The notes under the pieces: generated by a model
The model's database searches: none
Told to the model about the DNA's origin: nothing
The model's input: only the letters and a program-made list of their open reading frames with translations
Assembly (NCBI RefSeq): GCF_011303555.1
Contig: NZ_CP049868.1
Coordinates: forward strand, 1,736,001 to 1,800,000
Direction of reading: 5' to 3'
Source of the DNA: Pedobacter sp. HDW13
Lineage (GTDB): Bacteria; Bacteroidota; Bacteroidia; Sphingobacteriales; Sphingobacteriaceae
DNA: 64,000 nucleotides
Shown here: in pieces, positions 35,965 through 44,563 of the stretch
Layout of the letters: each line of letters opens with the position of its first letter
Numbering within the stretch: position 1 is the first letter of the stretch
Position numbers and translations under genes: made by a program

Positions 35965-37638
35965 CTATCCTCTGCCACCTCTCGATGGTCTTCCTCCTTC
36001 AGAGCCACTTCTTTCGCCACCACCACGTTGTTGCTGTTGTTGCGGAGCTTCAGATCTTCTTTGTTCTTGTCGCTGCTGCATTTGCTGTTGTTGCTGTGCT
36101 CTTTGTTGCTGCGCTTGTGCATCACGCTGAGCACGTTCCTGTTGTTGAGCTTGTTGCTGTTGTGCACGTTGTTGTTGCATTTGCTCGTTACGTTGCTGTT
36201 GCATCTGTGCATCACGTTGAGCTCTTTCCTGTTGTTGAGCTTGTTGCTGATTTGCACGCTGTTGTTGCATTTGCTCGTTACGTTGCTGCTGCATCTGGGC
36301 ATCACGTTGGGTTCTTTCCTGTTGCTGAGCCTGTTGTTGTTGCGCACGTTGTTGTTGCATTTGCTCGTTACGCTGTTGTTGCAACTGGCCATCGCGCTGA
36401 GCACGTTCCTGCTGTCCACGTTGTTGATCAGCCTGTCCGCGTTGTTGCATTTGTATATCGCGTTGTGCTCGTTGCTGATCCTGACTCATGCGGTCTTGCT
36501 GGTTACGTTGCTGACGCATCTGCTCGAAACGTTGTTGTTGTTCCTGGCTTCTATCTACATTACCTTGTCCATTTCTGCCATCAATACCATTCGCACCATT
36601 ACGGCTTACTCTTCCGTTAGCATCTCTGTTATAAGCTTCCCCCCTATTATTATTGGGTTGGTTGTTATTGTCGCGCCCTACATTGTTATCATTACGCCTG
36701 TCGGGTTGTACCGAACGGTTGTTGTCGTTTCTTGATCCGAAGCGGTTATCATTATTATCACCATTGCGTTGTTCGCGGGTAGCATAACCTTCGTTTCTGC
36801 CATTTCTGCTAATGCCTGCATTGCCTTGTTCAAATCTTCGTGGTGCTGCACTACGGTTATCAACCTGGTTACGTTCTGGTCTTGGTCTGTAAATAGATAC
36901 TTCTCTACCACCTACCCGGCTTGCACCTGGCCTGTTGCTTTGCGCATATCTGTAAACAGTTACATCGCGGTTGGTTGCACGTCTGATATCCTCAATCCTT
37001 GGGCCACCATAATAACTTCTTCTGTTATACACATAAGTATTGTTAATGATGGTCGTATTACGGATATATACATTGTTACGGCCGTAATCATATCTCGGAA
37101 ATGTGTTGATGTAGATATTGCGTTGTGGTATAAAATTCCAGCAGAACTCAGGCACTACATAACGGCGGCCAAAGCTTAAATTAATGCTAATGGTTGGTGC
37201 CATTGGTGCCCAGCCATAATAACCATCGCCACTTCTCCAGTCTACCCATGCAGGTCCCCAGGTGGTATCAGGTAACCAGATCCACTGTCTGTAACTGTTA
37301 ATTACCCAACGACCGTAGTGGAAGGGTGCCCAGCCCCAATCGTAATTGGAAACCCAGGTATTTCCGTACTCGGTCATGGCCCAGCGGCCATTGCTATAGT
37401 ATGGGCGGAAATCGCTCTGATCTACATCCGGACGCCAAACATAACCGTATTGCGGATCTTGTATCCAGGTGCCATAAGGCGAAAGCTCATCGTAGAAAGT
37501 TTGTAAAGAAATATTACCAGTGCTATAACCATCGTTCTGGTAATCGTCCTGGTAGTCTTGTGCCCTGACAAGGGTGGTGGTTCCGGCAAGGAGCCCAAAA
37601 AGCCCCAGCACAAGTGCCGTAAATTTCAGTGTTTTCAT
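35965..37638 (-). CDS. DUF6600 (YXWGXW-type) exported protein with Q/R-rich tandem repeats
   Basis: This 557-residue exported protein has a signal peptide (cleavage after VRA, about residue 26). An N-terminal domain (about 45-165) is rich in Tyr/Trp repeats: YGTWIQDPQYGYVW, YGNTWVSNYDWGWAPFHYGRW and DGYYGWAPMAP, the DUF6600 pattern. Residues 240-400 are Arg/Asn/Asp-rich and disordered. Residues 413-520 are three full and one partial 30-residue repeats rich in Gln and Arg, and the end is a Gly/Arg tail. The C-terminal half is strongly basic and lacks a fold, so it may bind polyanions such as nucleic acid or LPS at the surface. It is monocistronic. The many long frames on the other strand here are repeat artefacts. 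Confidence 0.85.
   Translation of the reverse strand: MKTLKFTALVLGLFGLLAGTTTLVRAQDYQDDYQNDGYSTGNISLQTFYDELSPYGTWIQDPQYGYVWRPDVDQSDFRPYYSNGRWAMTEYGNTWVSNYDWGWAPFHYGRWVINSYRQWIWLPDTTWGPAWVDWRSGDGYYGWAPMAPTISINLSFGRRYVVPEFCWNFIPQRNIYINTFPRYDYGRNNVYIRNTTIINNTYVYNRRSYYGGPRIEDIRRATNRDVTVYRYAQSNRPGASRVGGREVSIYRPRPERNQVDNRSAAPRRFEQGNAGISRNGRNEGYATREQRNGDNNDNRFGSRNDNNRSVQPDRRNDNNVGRDNNNQPNNNRGEAYNRDANGRVSRNGANGIDGRNGQGNVDRSQEQQQRFEQMRQQRNQQDRMSQDQQRAQRDIQMQQRGQADQQRGQQERAQRDGQLQQQRNEQMQQQRAQQQQAQQQERTQRDAQMQQQRNEQMQQQRANQQQAQQQERAQRDAQMQQQRNEQMQQQRAQQQQAQQQERAQRDAQAQQQRAQQQQQMQQRQEQRRSEAPQQQQQRGGGERSGSEGGRPSRGGRG
36133..36402 (-). repeat. Three 90-bp tandem repeats coding a Q/R-rich 30-residue unit
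   Basis: Residues 413-442, 443-472 and 473-502 of the DUF6600 protein are near-identical 30-residue units of the form (A/T)QRDxQxQQQRNEQMQQQRA followed by xQQQAQQQER. A fourth truncated unit runs to about residue 520 (down to 36079). The in-frame length of 90 bp would let repeat number change by recombination without breaking the frame. Confidence 0.9.
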
Positions 37639-37918
37639 TTGTGTGTTTTATTTTTAATAACCTAATGTGTGTGTATCAATTAGAGAACCAAAAATTCAGA
37701 AAGTTTAATATGCGAGCATAGTTTTAATGTTTTCCGCGAAATATTGCCCTACAGGGCATATTTAACTCTTATTTAACGTTTTAAGCAAAGTTTAATTGTG
37801 CAGAAAATAAGTCAGCTAGAAATAAAATTTGCTACACCTGTGTTTACAAAAGAGATTATATTGTAACACTGTTAAACTTTAAAACTTAAATCCTATTTAT
37901 TGTAAGTATTTTTGCAAC

Positions 37919-38620
37919 ATGCAAAAAGGCACTTTATACCTTATTCCCGTACCATTGGCCGAAGAGGTAGCACACAAAACGTTTACTCCTTATCTGGTTG
38001 ATACGATTAATCAGATCGACACCTATATTGTAGAAAACAGCAAAACAGCCCGCCGCTTTTTAAAAGAAGCCGGATTGAAAACGCCACAAAAAGACTTAAT
38101 TGTTCACGATTATGGCAAACACAACCGTAATGATTTAGGGCAATTTTTTACAGAGCTTACTGCGGGAAAAGATGTTGGCCTGATGAGCGAAGCCGGTTGT
38201 CCGGGTATCGCCGATCCGGGAGCAGATATTGTTGCCGAAGCACATAAGCGCGGTATAAAAGTAGTACCATTGGTTGGCCCCAGCTCCATCCTTTTAGCCT
38301 TGATGGCATCGGGCTTTAATGGTCAAAGCTTTGCATTTTGGGGGTATTTGCCAATTGATAAAGAACAACGCACCAAAAGGATTAAAGATTTAGATTTATC
38401 GGCCAGCCGTTATAAACAGACCCAGATCTTTATCGAAACACCTTTCCGCAATAACCAGTTGTTTGAAGAGGTTTTAAAAAGCTGTAAGCCCAATACTCAG
38501 GTTTGCGTGGCTTGTAACCTAACTGCTGAAGATGAATTTATTAAAACCCAAAGTGTTTATAACTGGCGCAAAGAAGAAATAGATCTGCATAAAAAGCCAA
38601 CTATATTTTTGTTGTATTAG
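37919..38620 (+). CDS. RsmI-like SAM-dependent methyltransferase (tetrapyrrole methylase fold)
   Basis: This 233-residue protein has the RsmI pattern: N-terminal GTLYLIPVPL, VENSKTARRFLKEAG, the SAM-binding GLMSEAGCPGIADPGAD (about 90-106), VPLVGPSSILLALMASG, and FIETPFRNNQLFEE. RsmI 2'-O-methylates C1402 of 16S rRNA. This Bacteroidota form is shorter than classical RsmI and lacks its C-terminal extension, so rRNA activity is likely but not certain. Upstream, TATTTTTG at 37907-37914 ends only 4 nt before the ATG, so the mRNA may be leaderless. Confidence 0.85.
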   Translation: MQKGTLYLIPVPLAEEVAHKTFTPYLVDTINQIDTYIVENSKTARRFLKEAGLKTPQKDLIVHDYGKHNRNDLGQFFTELTAGKDVGLMSEAGCPGIADPGADIVAEAHKRGIKVVPLVGPSSILLALMASGFNGQSFAFWGYLPIDKEQRTKRIKDLDLSASRYKQTQIFIETPFRNNQLFEEVLKSCKPNTQVCVACNLTAEDEFIKTQSVYNWRKEEIDLHKKPTIFLLY

Positions 38621-38646
38621 GCGATTTAATGGTTTATTAGTCATTC

Positions 38647-38770
38647 GTTCATTGATAACTGTAAATTGCCTATTGTAAAACTGGTTAACCGGTTAATTGT
38701 TTAAATCGATTAACCAACTCCAAACTTGTACCTGGTTCATTGGTAACTGCAAATTGCCTATTGTAAACTG
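38647..38770. repeat. Imperfect direct repeats after the RsmI-like gene
   Basis: The unit GTTCATTGATAACTGTAAAT at 38647 (continuing TGCCTATTGTAAAACTG) recurs at 38735-38770 with three differences. The stretch between them (GGTTAATTGTTTAAATCG) and the GGTTCATTGATAACT core reappear at 53343-53395 after rnc. This looks like a dispersed, partly decayed intergenic repeat. The rest of 38621-38927 shows nothing recognisable. Confidence 0.55.
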
Positions 38771-38927
38771 ATGCCTTAAAATCTTTGTGCTTTCGTGCTT
38801 TGGTGGTAAAAAAATGACTGATATGCGGAAGTTTCGATAGCAACCTCTTTTAAAAAATCAAAACATATCCAAATCCCATTGGTTATTACTATAGCGCTCC
38901 GCAATTTATTCACTAAATTTTAGAGTT

Positions 38928-39107
38928 ATGAAAAACATGGGCACACCAAAAAATAACCCAACAGTTCAGGGAAGTTCAATCGCAGACAGGGCTAATCATG
39001 ACCTTAAAACCGATAAAAAAATACAAGGCATAACCAATGGGGGCGGACAACGGTCCGATCAAACTTCCAACAAAGACAATCAACGGAAGTACGATAATAA
39101 GAAATAA
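38928..39107 (+). CDS. Small hydrophilic protein, 59 residues
   Basis: ATG at 38928-38930 opens a 59-residue frame beginning MKNMGTPKNNPTVQGSS and ending DNQRKYDNKK. It is very polar, rich in Asn, Lys, Asp and Gln, with no hydrophobic segment, and is likely unfolded. A terminator follows directly after the stop, which supports a real transcript. I do not recognise a family. Confidence 0.5.
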   Translation: MKNMGTPKNNPTVQGSSIADRANHDLKTDKKIQGITNGGGQRSDQTSNKDNQRKYDNKK

Positions 39108-39109
39108 AA

Positions 39110-39139
39110 AAAGAGATGATCCTGGAAGATCATCTCTTT
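39110..39139. terminator. Bidirectional terminator
   Basis: AAAGAGATGATC (39110-39121) and GATCATCTCTTT (39128-39139) form a perfect 12-bp stem with a 6-nt loop and A/T tails on both sides, serving the small protein gene and the convergent DinB gene. Confidence 0.85.
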
Positions 39140-39161
39140 TTATGGTTAAACTATGAAAATT

Positions 39162-39686
39162 TTATTTGGCCATCACATTATAAAAGTTATAATCGGTCAT
39201 CGGTGCCCCGGTAATCCCTAAATTATGGCAAATGGTTACAATTTGACCGCGGTGGTAGGTACTGTGGTTAAAGACCTGCATTACATATTCGAAATTTTGA
39301 AAATCGCAGCTAAACCAGGGGCTCTCTATCGGTGTATTTTCTTCAAACCTACTTTCGCTTAATGCAGTAACATAAACGGCAAGGTTTTCTGATTGCTTCA
39401 ACAAAGTGTCAAAAACATTGTTTAAACTTCCATATTCGCGAAATTCAAATTCGGTTTTACTCAGTATTGAGTACCAATATTCCTGGGTTTGTAAAATATG
39501 AGCGAGGGTTAATTTTACGCTTTTAAAGCTCGATAAAACTTCCTGCTCCAATAATTCTTCCGGATGATTTTTTAACCAGTTTACCAAGGTTAAATTGGCC
39601 CAGAAATTATAGTTTGCATAATTTTTCATTAAATAAACAATAGAAGTTTCTTCTTTTGTTTCGGCGAATAATTGTTCTTGATTCAT
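39162..39686 (-). CDS. DinB family protein
   Basis: This 174-residue four-helix-bundle protein carries the three metal-ligand histidines of the DinB/YfiT family: one in TLAHILQTQEYW and two in FNHSTYHRGQI. NYNFWANLTLVNWL near the N-terminus is also typical. DinB proteins are metal-dependent thiol transferases or damage-inducible proteins of mostly unknown substrate. The start at 39686 (MNQEQLF) is preferred, since the 12 residues of the longer frame have no family support. Confidence 0.83.
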   Translation of the reverse strand: MNQEQLFAETKEETSIVYLMKNYANYNFWANLTLVNWLKNHPEELLEQEVLSSFKSVKLTLAHILQTQEYWYSILSKTEFEFREYGSLNNVFDTLLKQSENLAVYVTALSESRFEENTPIESPWFSCDFQNFEYVMQVFNHSTYHRGQIVTICHNLGITGAPMTDYNFYNVMAK

Positions 39687-39949
39687 ATCTTTTGCTTTAG
39701 TTACACAAAGAAAACACACCACACTGACAACCCTATGGCAGTGTAGTTTTTGAAAGAAAATATTTTTAAAATTCCTTATTTACCTCGAAAAAGCATTGTA
39801 AACAACCCTCCTACAACAGTTAAACATACAAAAAATAACAGACAAAAAGCGTATTCATGTAAATATTTAAATACATAAATAGCTTTCATAAACCACAAAG
39901 CAATATGATTAAGTTTTCGTGTAAAATTCTGCTGAGTAGCAAAATTGAA

Positions 39950-39972
39950 TGTAACAAGTTGTGTTACATTTG
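39950..39972 (+). promoter_or_regulatory. Promoter with overlapping palindromic operator, metalloprotease gene
   Basis: TACATTTG (39965-39972) is a perfect TAnnTTTG -7 element, with a TTG 17 nt upstream. The 19-bp palindrome TGTAACAAGTTGTGTTACA (39950-39968; arms TGTAACA/TGTTACA) overlaps it, as expected of a repressor site. The leader is about 30 nt. Confidence 0.5.
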
Positions 39973-40004
39973 TTTTGTTATCCAAACAACCTAACTTATT
40001 ACTT

Positions 40005-40766
40005 ATGAAAAAATTAATTCAAACAATCGCTGTCGTAGCGATGATGGCTCTTGTAATCGTATCGTGTAAGAAAAACCAGGAAACATTAACCGACGAACCT
40101 CAGGAAACAGTAAAAAATGCCGACAAAGTATTGCAATACATTAAAGATCTGGGTTTTCCGGCCGAAAGTATTGTAGATAATGGAAATGAATTTGTTGTAG
40201 AGGAAGATATTCTGTTTCCAAAAAACATAGTAGTACCTTTTGTAACAGAAGGGCCAAAAACAGAGCAATATTATACCGGAAGTATCGTAAACAGCACCAA
40301 TAAACTAAACGTTCGTGTTTTTATAGATCCATCCATGACCTCAATGACCAGCGAAATTAACAGTGGTATTGCCCAATGGAATGCTGTACCTAATTCTACA
40401 CTTCGTTTTAATGTAGTAACCGCTGCGCCTTATGATATCCTGATTAAAGATGAAAATTTAGGCTCAGGCACTTGTGGCCAGGGACAATTCCCATCAGGCG
40501 GTAGCGCAGGTGCTTTGGTTAAGATTAACAAAAGTTATATTGCAGGCAATTCATTTGCCCAACGCGCCAGAACCATTTGCCACGAATTTGGTCATTGCAT
40601 TTCATTCCGCCATACCAATTGGTCTGCCCGTGGCGAATCTACCGCTACAAACGTACCTGGCGTTACCGGAACCGATGCTTCATCGCTCATGAACGGCGGC
40701 CAATGCAATTCGGGTGCTACAGTATTATCGCAAAAAGATAAAGATGCTACCGCAGCTTTATATTAA
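40005..40766 (+). CDS. M57-type (HEIGH) zinc metalloprotease lipoprotein
   Basis: This 253-residue protein has the lipobox VIVSC with Cys21. The start at 40005 is chosen because it gives a proper signal peptide. The zinc site is H193-E194-F-G-H197...H203 (CHEFGHCISFRH), fitting the HEIGH/M57 metallopeptidase family and its HExxHxxxxxH ligand pattern. SSLMNGG further down could be the Met-turn. It is surface- or periplasm-anchored. It is monocistronic, with a promoter carrying an operator-like palindrome. Confidence 0.85.
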   Translation: MKKLIQTIAVVAMMALVIVSCKKNQETLTDEPQETVKNADKVLQYIKDLGFPAESIVDNGNEFVVEEDILFPKNIVVPFVTEGPKTEQYYTGSIVNSTNKLNVRVFIDPSMTSMTSEINSGIAQWNAVPNSTLRFNVVTAAPYDILIKDENLGSGTCGQGQFPSGGSAGALVKINKSYIAGNSFAQRARTICHEFGHCISFRHTNWSARGESTATNVPGVTGTDASSLMNGGQCNSGATVLSQKDKDATAALY

Positions 40767-40807
40767 GATCATTTTTTAATCAATTAACCTATTCATTTGG
40801 ATAACAA

Positions 40808-40843
40808 AATAAGCTTGGGAGCAAAATGGCTCCTGAGCTTATT
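40808..40843. terminator. Terminator between convergent protease and epimerase genes
   Basis: AATAAGCTTGGGAGC (40808-40822) and GCTCCTGAGCTTATT (40829-40843) pair at 13 of 15 positions. The second arm includes the epimerase stop codon (40839-40841). Confidence 0.65.
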
Positions 40844-41510
40844 CTTTGGCCATAGCAATAATATCCTTCCCTTCCAAAATCCGTCTTTCGTTCTGGTGGT
40901 TTAAGGTGTGGATCATGGCATTGCTAAGCTCGGCCATGGTGCAAAAACCACTGGCGTAAAGCGCCCGGCCAATTGGGAACATCCAGTTGATATATTTATA
41001 AAATTTATGCGCATACTTTTGCCCAGGCAAGGGTTTAATAAAACCCGGTCGAAAATTAAAAACCTGATCAAAGGGTAATTTCATTAAATCATTTTCAGTC
41101 TTTCCTTTTACCTGTGCCCACTTCAAACGACCATTTTCATTGGTTCCACCACCAGAAACATAACAAAAAGTCATGTTGTTATTAAGTTTGCTTAATGTTT
41201 CAGCCACGTGCATGGTTAAGGTATAAGTCATTTTGTAATACACATCGGCATCGACCCCAACAGAGCTAATACCCAGGCAAAAAAAGCAGGCATTATAACC
41301 GCTCAACTGATTTTCTATTGCCGAAAAATCTAAAAAATCGGCATGGATAATTTCTTTCAGCTTAGGGTGTGCATAGCCACAAGGTTTTCGGTTAATCACC
41401 AAAATTGTATCTATCTGATCGCTTTCCAAACACCGCATTAAAACACCTTCGCCTACCATACCCGTAGCGCCTGTAATAATCACATTGCGCTGATCTCTTG
41501 CTTTTTCCAT
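40839..41510 (-). CDS. NAD(P)-binding Rossmann-fold epimerase-like protein
   Basis: This 223-residue protein has the N-terminal dinucleotide motif ITGATGMVGEG (about 12-22), FFCLGISSVGVDADVYYKM and FCYVSGGGTNENG, with a Tyr/Lys region further on. This is the atypical SDR family related to NAD-dependent epimerase/dehydratase and HTATIP2-like proteins. The catalytic YxxxK is not clear, so oxidoreductase activity is uncertain. No operon partner is visible. Confidence 0.8.
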   Translation of the reverse strand: MEKARDQRNVIITGATGMVGEGVLMRCLESDQIDTILVINRKPCGYAHPKLKEIIHADFLDFSAIENQLSGYNACFFCLGISSVGVDADVYYKMTYTLTMHVAETLSKLNNNMTFCYVSGGGTNENGRLKWAQVKGKTENDLMKLPFDQVFNFRPGFIKPLPGQKYAHKFYKYINWMFPIGRALYASGFCTMAELSNAMIHTLNHQNERRILEGKDIIAMAKE

Positions 41511-41596
41511 CGTTAACCTTTTTATTAATAGCCTAAAAATAAGGCTTTGTTTCGCATTTTATCATATTGAACGATAGTATTAATGTTATAAACAAA

Positions 41597-41622
41597 AAAG
41601 AGCAGCTAAATAGCTGCTCTTT
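41597..41622 (-). terminator. Terminator of the S9 peptidase gene
   Basis: Read on the minus strand, AAAGAGCAGCTA/TAGCTGCTCTTT (41622-41597) forms a 12-bp near-perfect stem followed by TTTTG. It starts 5 bp after the gene. Confidence 0.85.
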
Positions 41623-41626
41623 AATA

Positions 41627-43765
41627 TTATCTGCTTCCTGAACCTTGCATTTGGTAATCTTTTGGTGTTTCTGCACCTAAAAGATTTTGGACGAAGTAAT
41701 CCCAGCGGCGGCGCATCATATAAGGCGAGTAAGCCCCGAAACCATGTGCACTGTTTGGAAAAATAACCAGATCGAAAGATTTATTGGCTTTTTCCAAAGC
41801 TTCTACTACCAATAGTGTATTGTAAGGTGGAACGTTATCATCCATCATACCATGTACCAGCATTAACTTACCTTTTAAGTTTTTTGCATAGTTTTGGTTG
41901 GCCTGTACTTCATAATCAGCGTTTTCTACCAAACCATTGTAACGTTCGCCCCAATCGTCCTCATAGTTTCTGTTATCGTGGTTTCCTGATTCGGCAATAC
42001 CCACTTTAAAGAAATCGGGATAACGGAACATAGCCGCAGCAGTGGCAAAACCACCACCCGAGTGCCCCCAGATACCAACTTTAGTAGTATCCATAGGGTA
42101 TTTCGCAGAAAGCTGACGGATTGCAGCAATCTGATCTGGTAAAGTATTTTCGGCCATGTTGCCATAGCTCATATCGTGAAAACTTTTAGAACGATCGGGA
42201 TTGCTGGTACCTTCAATTACCACTACAATAAAGCCCAGTTCGGCCAAAGCCTGGTTGTCGCCACGTGAGGCTGAGAATGCCCAACTGCCCACGCTTCCAC
42301 CCTGCGGACCTGGATAAATATAATCGATAACCGGATATTTTTTGGTCGCATCCATTTGCGTTGGCGTAAAAACTAATCCGTAAATATCTGTTTTACCATC
42401 TTTAGCCTTAACTGAAACCGGTGTTGGCGCTTTCCAGCCAGTAGCAGATAAACGCGAAACATCTGTTTTTTCTAAATTCTGAATCAGATTGCCTTTCATA
42501 TTCCTCAATACGGTAACCGACGGAACATTTGGTTGCGAATAGCTATCTATAAAGTACTCGAATGACGGTGAAAAAGTAACCTGGTGGTTACCTTCTTCTG
42601 GTGTTAACGATACCAGGTTTTTACCATCAAAGCCAATTTTATATAAATGGCTGAAGTAAGGGTTGCCAGACTCACGGCCATTTGCAAAGAAATATAAGGT
42701 GCGGGTTTTCTCATCAACCTTAACTAAACGGCTAACCATCCAGTTTCCTTTGGTGATCTGGTTTTTCACTTTTCCGGTTGTTGCATCATACAAATACAAA
42801 TGACCCCAGTTATCGCGTTCCGAATACCAGATAATTTCTTTAGATGCCGGAAGATAACGCCAGTTAATGGCTCCCTGACCTGATTCGTACTGTGTTTTTA
42901 CAGTTTCTTCGAAAACTTCGCGAACGGCACCGGTTGTTGCATTGGCAATGCGGAATTTTTCCTGTTTGTGATCACGTGAGGTAGATACAAAAGCTACTTC
43001 CGAACCATCGGCTTTCCAGTCGATATCATCAAAAGTACCACTACTCGAAATGTCGTCGCTTAAAGTTGCACGGTGCGGATCGGCAGGGATACTCAAAGAA
43101 ACTACTTTCGGGTTTTCTACATCAATCACCACACGTCTGATGGTTGCAATCTCTTTATCGCCAGGCAAAGGGTATTTCCAGGCTTTTAAAACCGGCGCAC
43201 CAACATTGGTAGTTACCAGATACATATCTTTCGAATTTCTCTGATCTTGTTGAAAGGTTGCTATTTTTTTCGAATCAGGAGACCAGCGTAAAATCGGAGC
43301 ATCGCTGTGTTTCCAGCCCGCATTATCGGTAGCATATCCATAATCTTTAATACCATCGGTAGTTAACTGGGTTAACTGGCCAGAGGCTACATCTTTCACA
43401 AAAAGATTATAGTCTTTTATCAGAATTGATTTTTTACCATCTGGCGATACCACTTCGTTGCGGCCGCCAAAACGACGTGATGGCGAAGACGGTGAGCCAT
43501 TTTTATACTCAGTAGTTAAAGTTTTTGTTTTCTTTAGCGGATCCACCAAAAAAGTCTGTTCGGTATTTTCGCTTTTGGTGGTGTACCAAAATTTATCGCC
43601 TTCAAGCCAGTTCGGTTGTACACTTGCGTGATCGATGTACTTTGAGGTGTTATAGCTCATAAAGCTTTCTGCCCTTTCGTAATCTTTAACGGTTAAAGCT
43701 TTCTGCTGAGCATTTGCCGCAAAGGCTAAAGTACAAGCCGTTACGGTAAGCCAATTTTTATTCAT
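41627..43765 (-). CDS. S9 family peptidase, dipeptidyl-peptidase IV type
   Basis: This 712-residue exported serine peptidase has a signal peptide (MNKNWLTVTACTLAFAANAQ), an N-terminal DPP-IV beta-propeller (about 80-450) and a C-terminal alpha/beta-hydrolase domain. The triad is S569 in GIWGHSGGGFAT, D642/D643 in HGMMDDNVPP and H674 in SAHGFG. DPP-IV enzymes more often have GWSYGG at the nucleophile, so GHSGGG is a variant. The start at 43765 is chosen for the signal peptide. It removes dipeptides from peptides in the periplasm. Confidence 0.92.
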   Translation of the reverse strand: MNKNWLTVTACTLAFAANAQQKALTVKDYERAESFMSYNTSKYIDHASVQPNWLEGDKFWYTTKSENTEQTFLVDPLKKTKTLTTEYKNGSPSSPSRRFGGRNEVVSPDGKKSILIKDYNLFVKDVASGQLTQLTTDGIKDYGYATDNAGWKHSDAPILRWSPDSKKIATFQQDQRNSKDMYLVTTNVGAPVLKAWKYPLPGDKEIATIRRVVIDVENPKVVSLSIPADPHRATLSDDISSSGTFDDIDWKADGSEVAFVSTSRDHKQEKFRIANATTGAVREVFEETVKTQYESGQGAINWRYLPASKEIIWYSERDNWGHLYLYDATTGKVKNQITKGNWMVSRLVKVDEKTRTLYFFANGRESGNPYFSHLYKIGFDGKNLVSLTPEEGNHQVTFSPSFEYFIDSYSQPNVPSVTVLRNMKGNLIQNLEKTDVSRLSATGWKAPTPVSVKAKDGKTDIYGLVFTPTQMDATKKYPVIDYIYPGPQGGSVGSWAFSASRGDNQALAELGFIVVVIEGTSNPDRSKSFHDMSYGNMAENTLPDQIAAIRQLSAKYPMDTTKVGIWGHSGGGFATAAAMFRYPDFFKVGIAESGNHDNRNYEDDWGERYNGLVENADYEVQANQNYAKNLKGKLMLVHGMMDDNVPPYNTLLVVEALEKANKSFDLVIFPNSAHGFGAYSPYMMRRRWDYFVQNLLGAETPKDYQMQGSGSR

Positions 43766-43990
43766 AATATGTTGTTGGTTAATCTCGGCGATAAAAATAA
43801 GACTGTTTTGGCATATAAATGGTATTAAAGCTGATACAAATTTAGCCAGATCATTAGCTTGATTGATCGAACGGGCTCCTTCAAAAGTTTTGGCATTGCC
43901 ATTTAACATTATCGCTTTAACAAAGATGACTTTGTTAAAGCAGCTTTATTTTTCTAATTTTATTGTCCGCATATTCCAAATTACAACCGC

Positions 43991-44563
43991 ATGTCATCCA
44001 AAGAAATACTTCAAAATTACGTTGCCAAAACTATTTCTTTAACAGATGAGCAGTTCGACTATTTTTTTTCTCATTTCAAGCCGCAATCATTTAAAAAAGG
44101 TCAGGCCATTATTACTGCCGGCGATCGGGTAAATTGCGAGTACTTTGTAACTGCGGGCTGCTTAAAGGCTTTTTATATTAATGACGACCTGAAGATGTTT
44201 ATTCTTCAGTTTGCGATGCCTACATGGTGGGCCTCTGATTTTGATGCCCTTTATAGTGGAAATATAGCAACCATCGGCTTGGATTGCATTACCGATGCTG
44301 AGGTATTATGCTTAACCAGTGCCGACCGCGAAAAGCTTTGCAAGGAAATACATGACATTGAACATTTCTTTAGGTGGCGAACCAATAAAGGTTATGTGGC
44401 TTCGCAAAAACGGTTACTTTCCTTCATGAATAACGATACCAAATACCGGTACGAAGAGTTAATGGCGCAATATCCCGAATTGTACAACCTGGTACCCAAG
44501 CAGTTAATTGCCGCTTATTTAGGCGTATCGCGCGAAACCTTAAGCCGACTTTACCATTCGTAA
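43991..44563 (+). CDS. Crp/Fnr family transcriptional regulator
   Basis: This 190-residue regulator has an N-terminal cyclic-nucleotide-binding-like beta barrel (about 25-120, KGQAIITAGDRVNCEYFVTAG) and a C-terminal helix-turn-helix, LIAAYLGVSRETLSRL. The recognition helix has R181, E182 and R186, the same spacing as the base-contacting R180, E181 and R185 of E. coli CRP. Two GTGA-N6-TCAC boxes follow the gene directly. The effector is unknown, since the cAMP-binding signature is not conserved. It is most likely the regulator of the adjacent yceI operon. Confidence 0.92.
   Translation: MSSKEILQNYVAKTISLTDEQFDYFFSHFKPQSFKKGQAIITAGDRVNCEYFVTAGCLKAFYINDDLKMFILQFAMPTWWASDFDALYSGNIATIGLDCITDAEVLCLTSADREKLCKEIHDIEHFFRWRTNKGYVASQKRLLSFMNNDTKYRYEELMAQYPELYNLVPKQLIAAYLGVSRETLSRLYHS

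Noticed and set aside
36079..36402. Tandem repeats as a possible CRISPR array
   Set aside because: Units are 90 bp with no spacers and encode an in-frame protein repeat, and no cas gene is nearby.
35847..37568. Several long frames on the plus strand and an extra minus-strand frame across the DUF6600 gene
   Set aside because: They are the other frames of the Q/R repeat DNA. The low-complexity, repetitive coding sequence keeps stop codons out of other frames. Their products are Val/Leu/His- or Asn/Ser-rich with no family pattern, no leader and no promoter.
39776..39985. 69-residue minus-strand frame with a membrane-like segment
   Set aside because: It overlaps the promoter and operator region of the metalloprotease gene, has no family pattern and its N-terminal half is not plausible. 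It could be a small membrane protein but the support is too weak.
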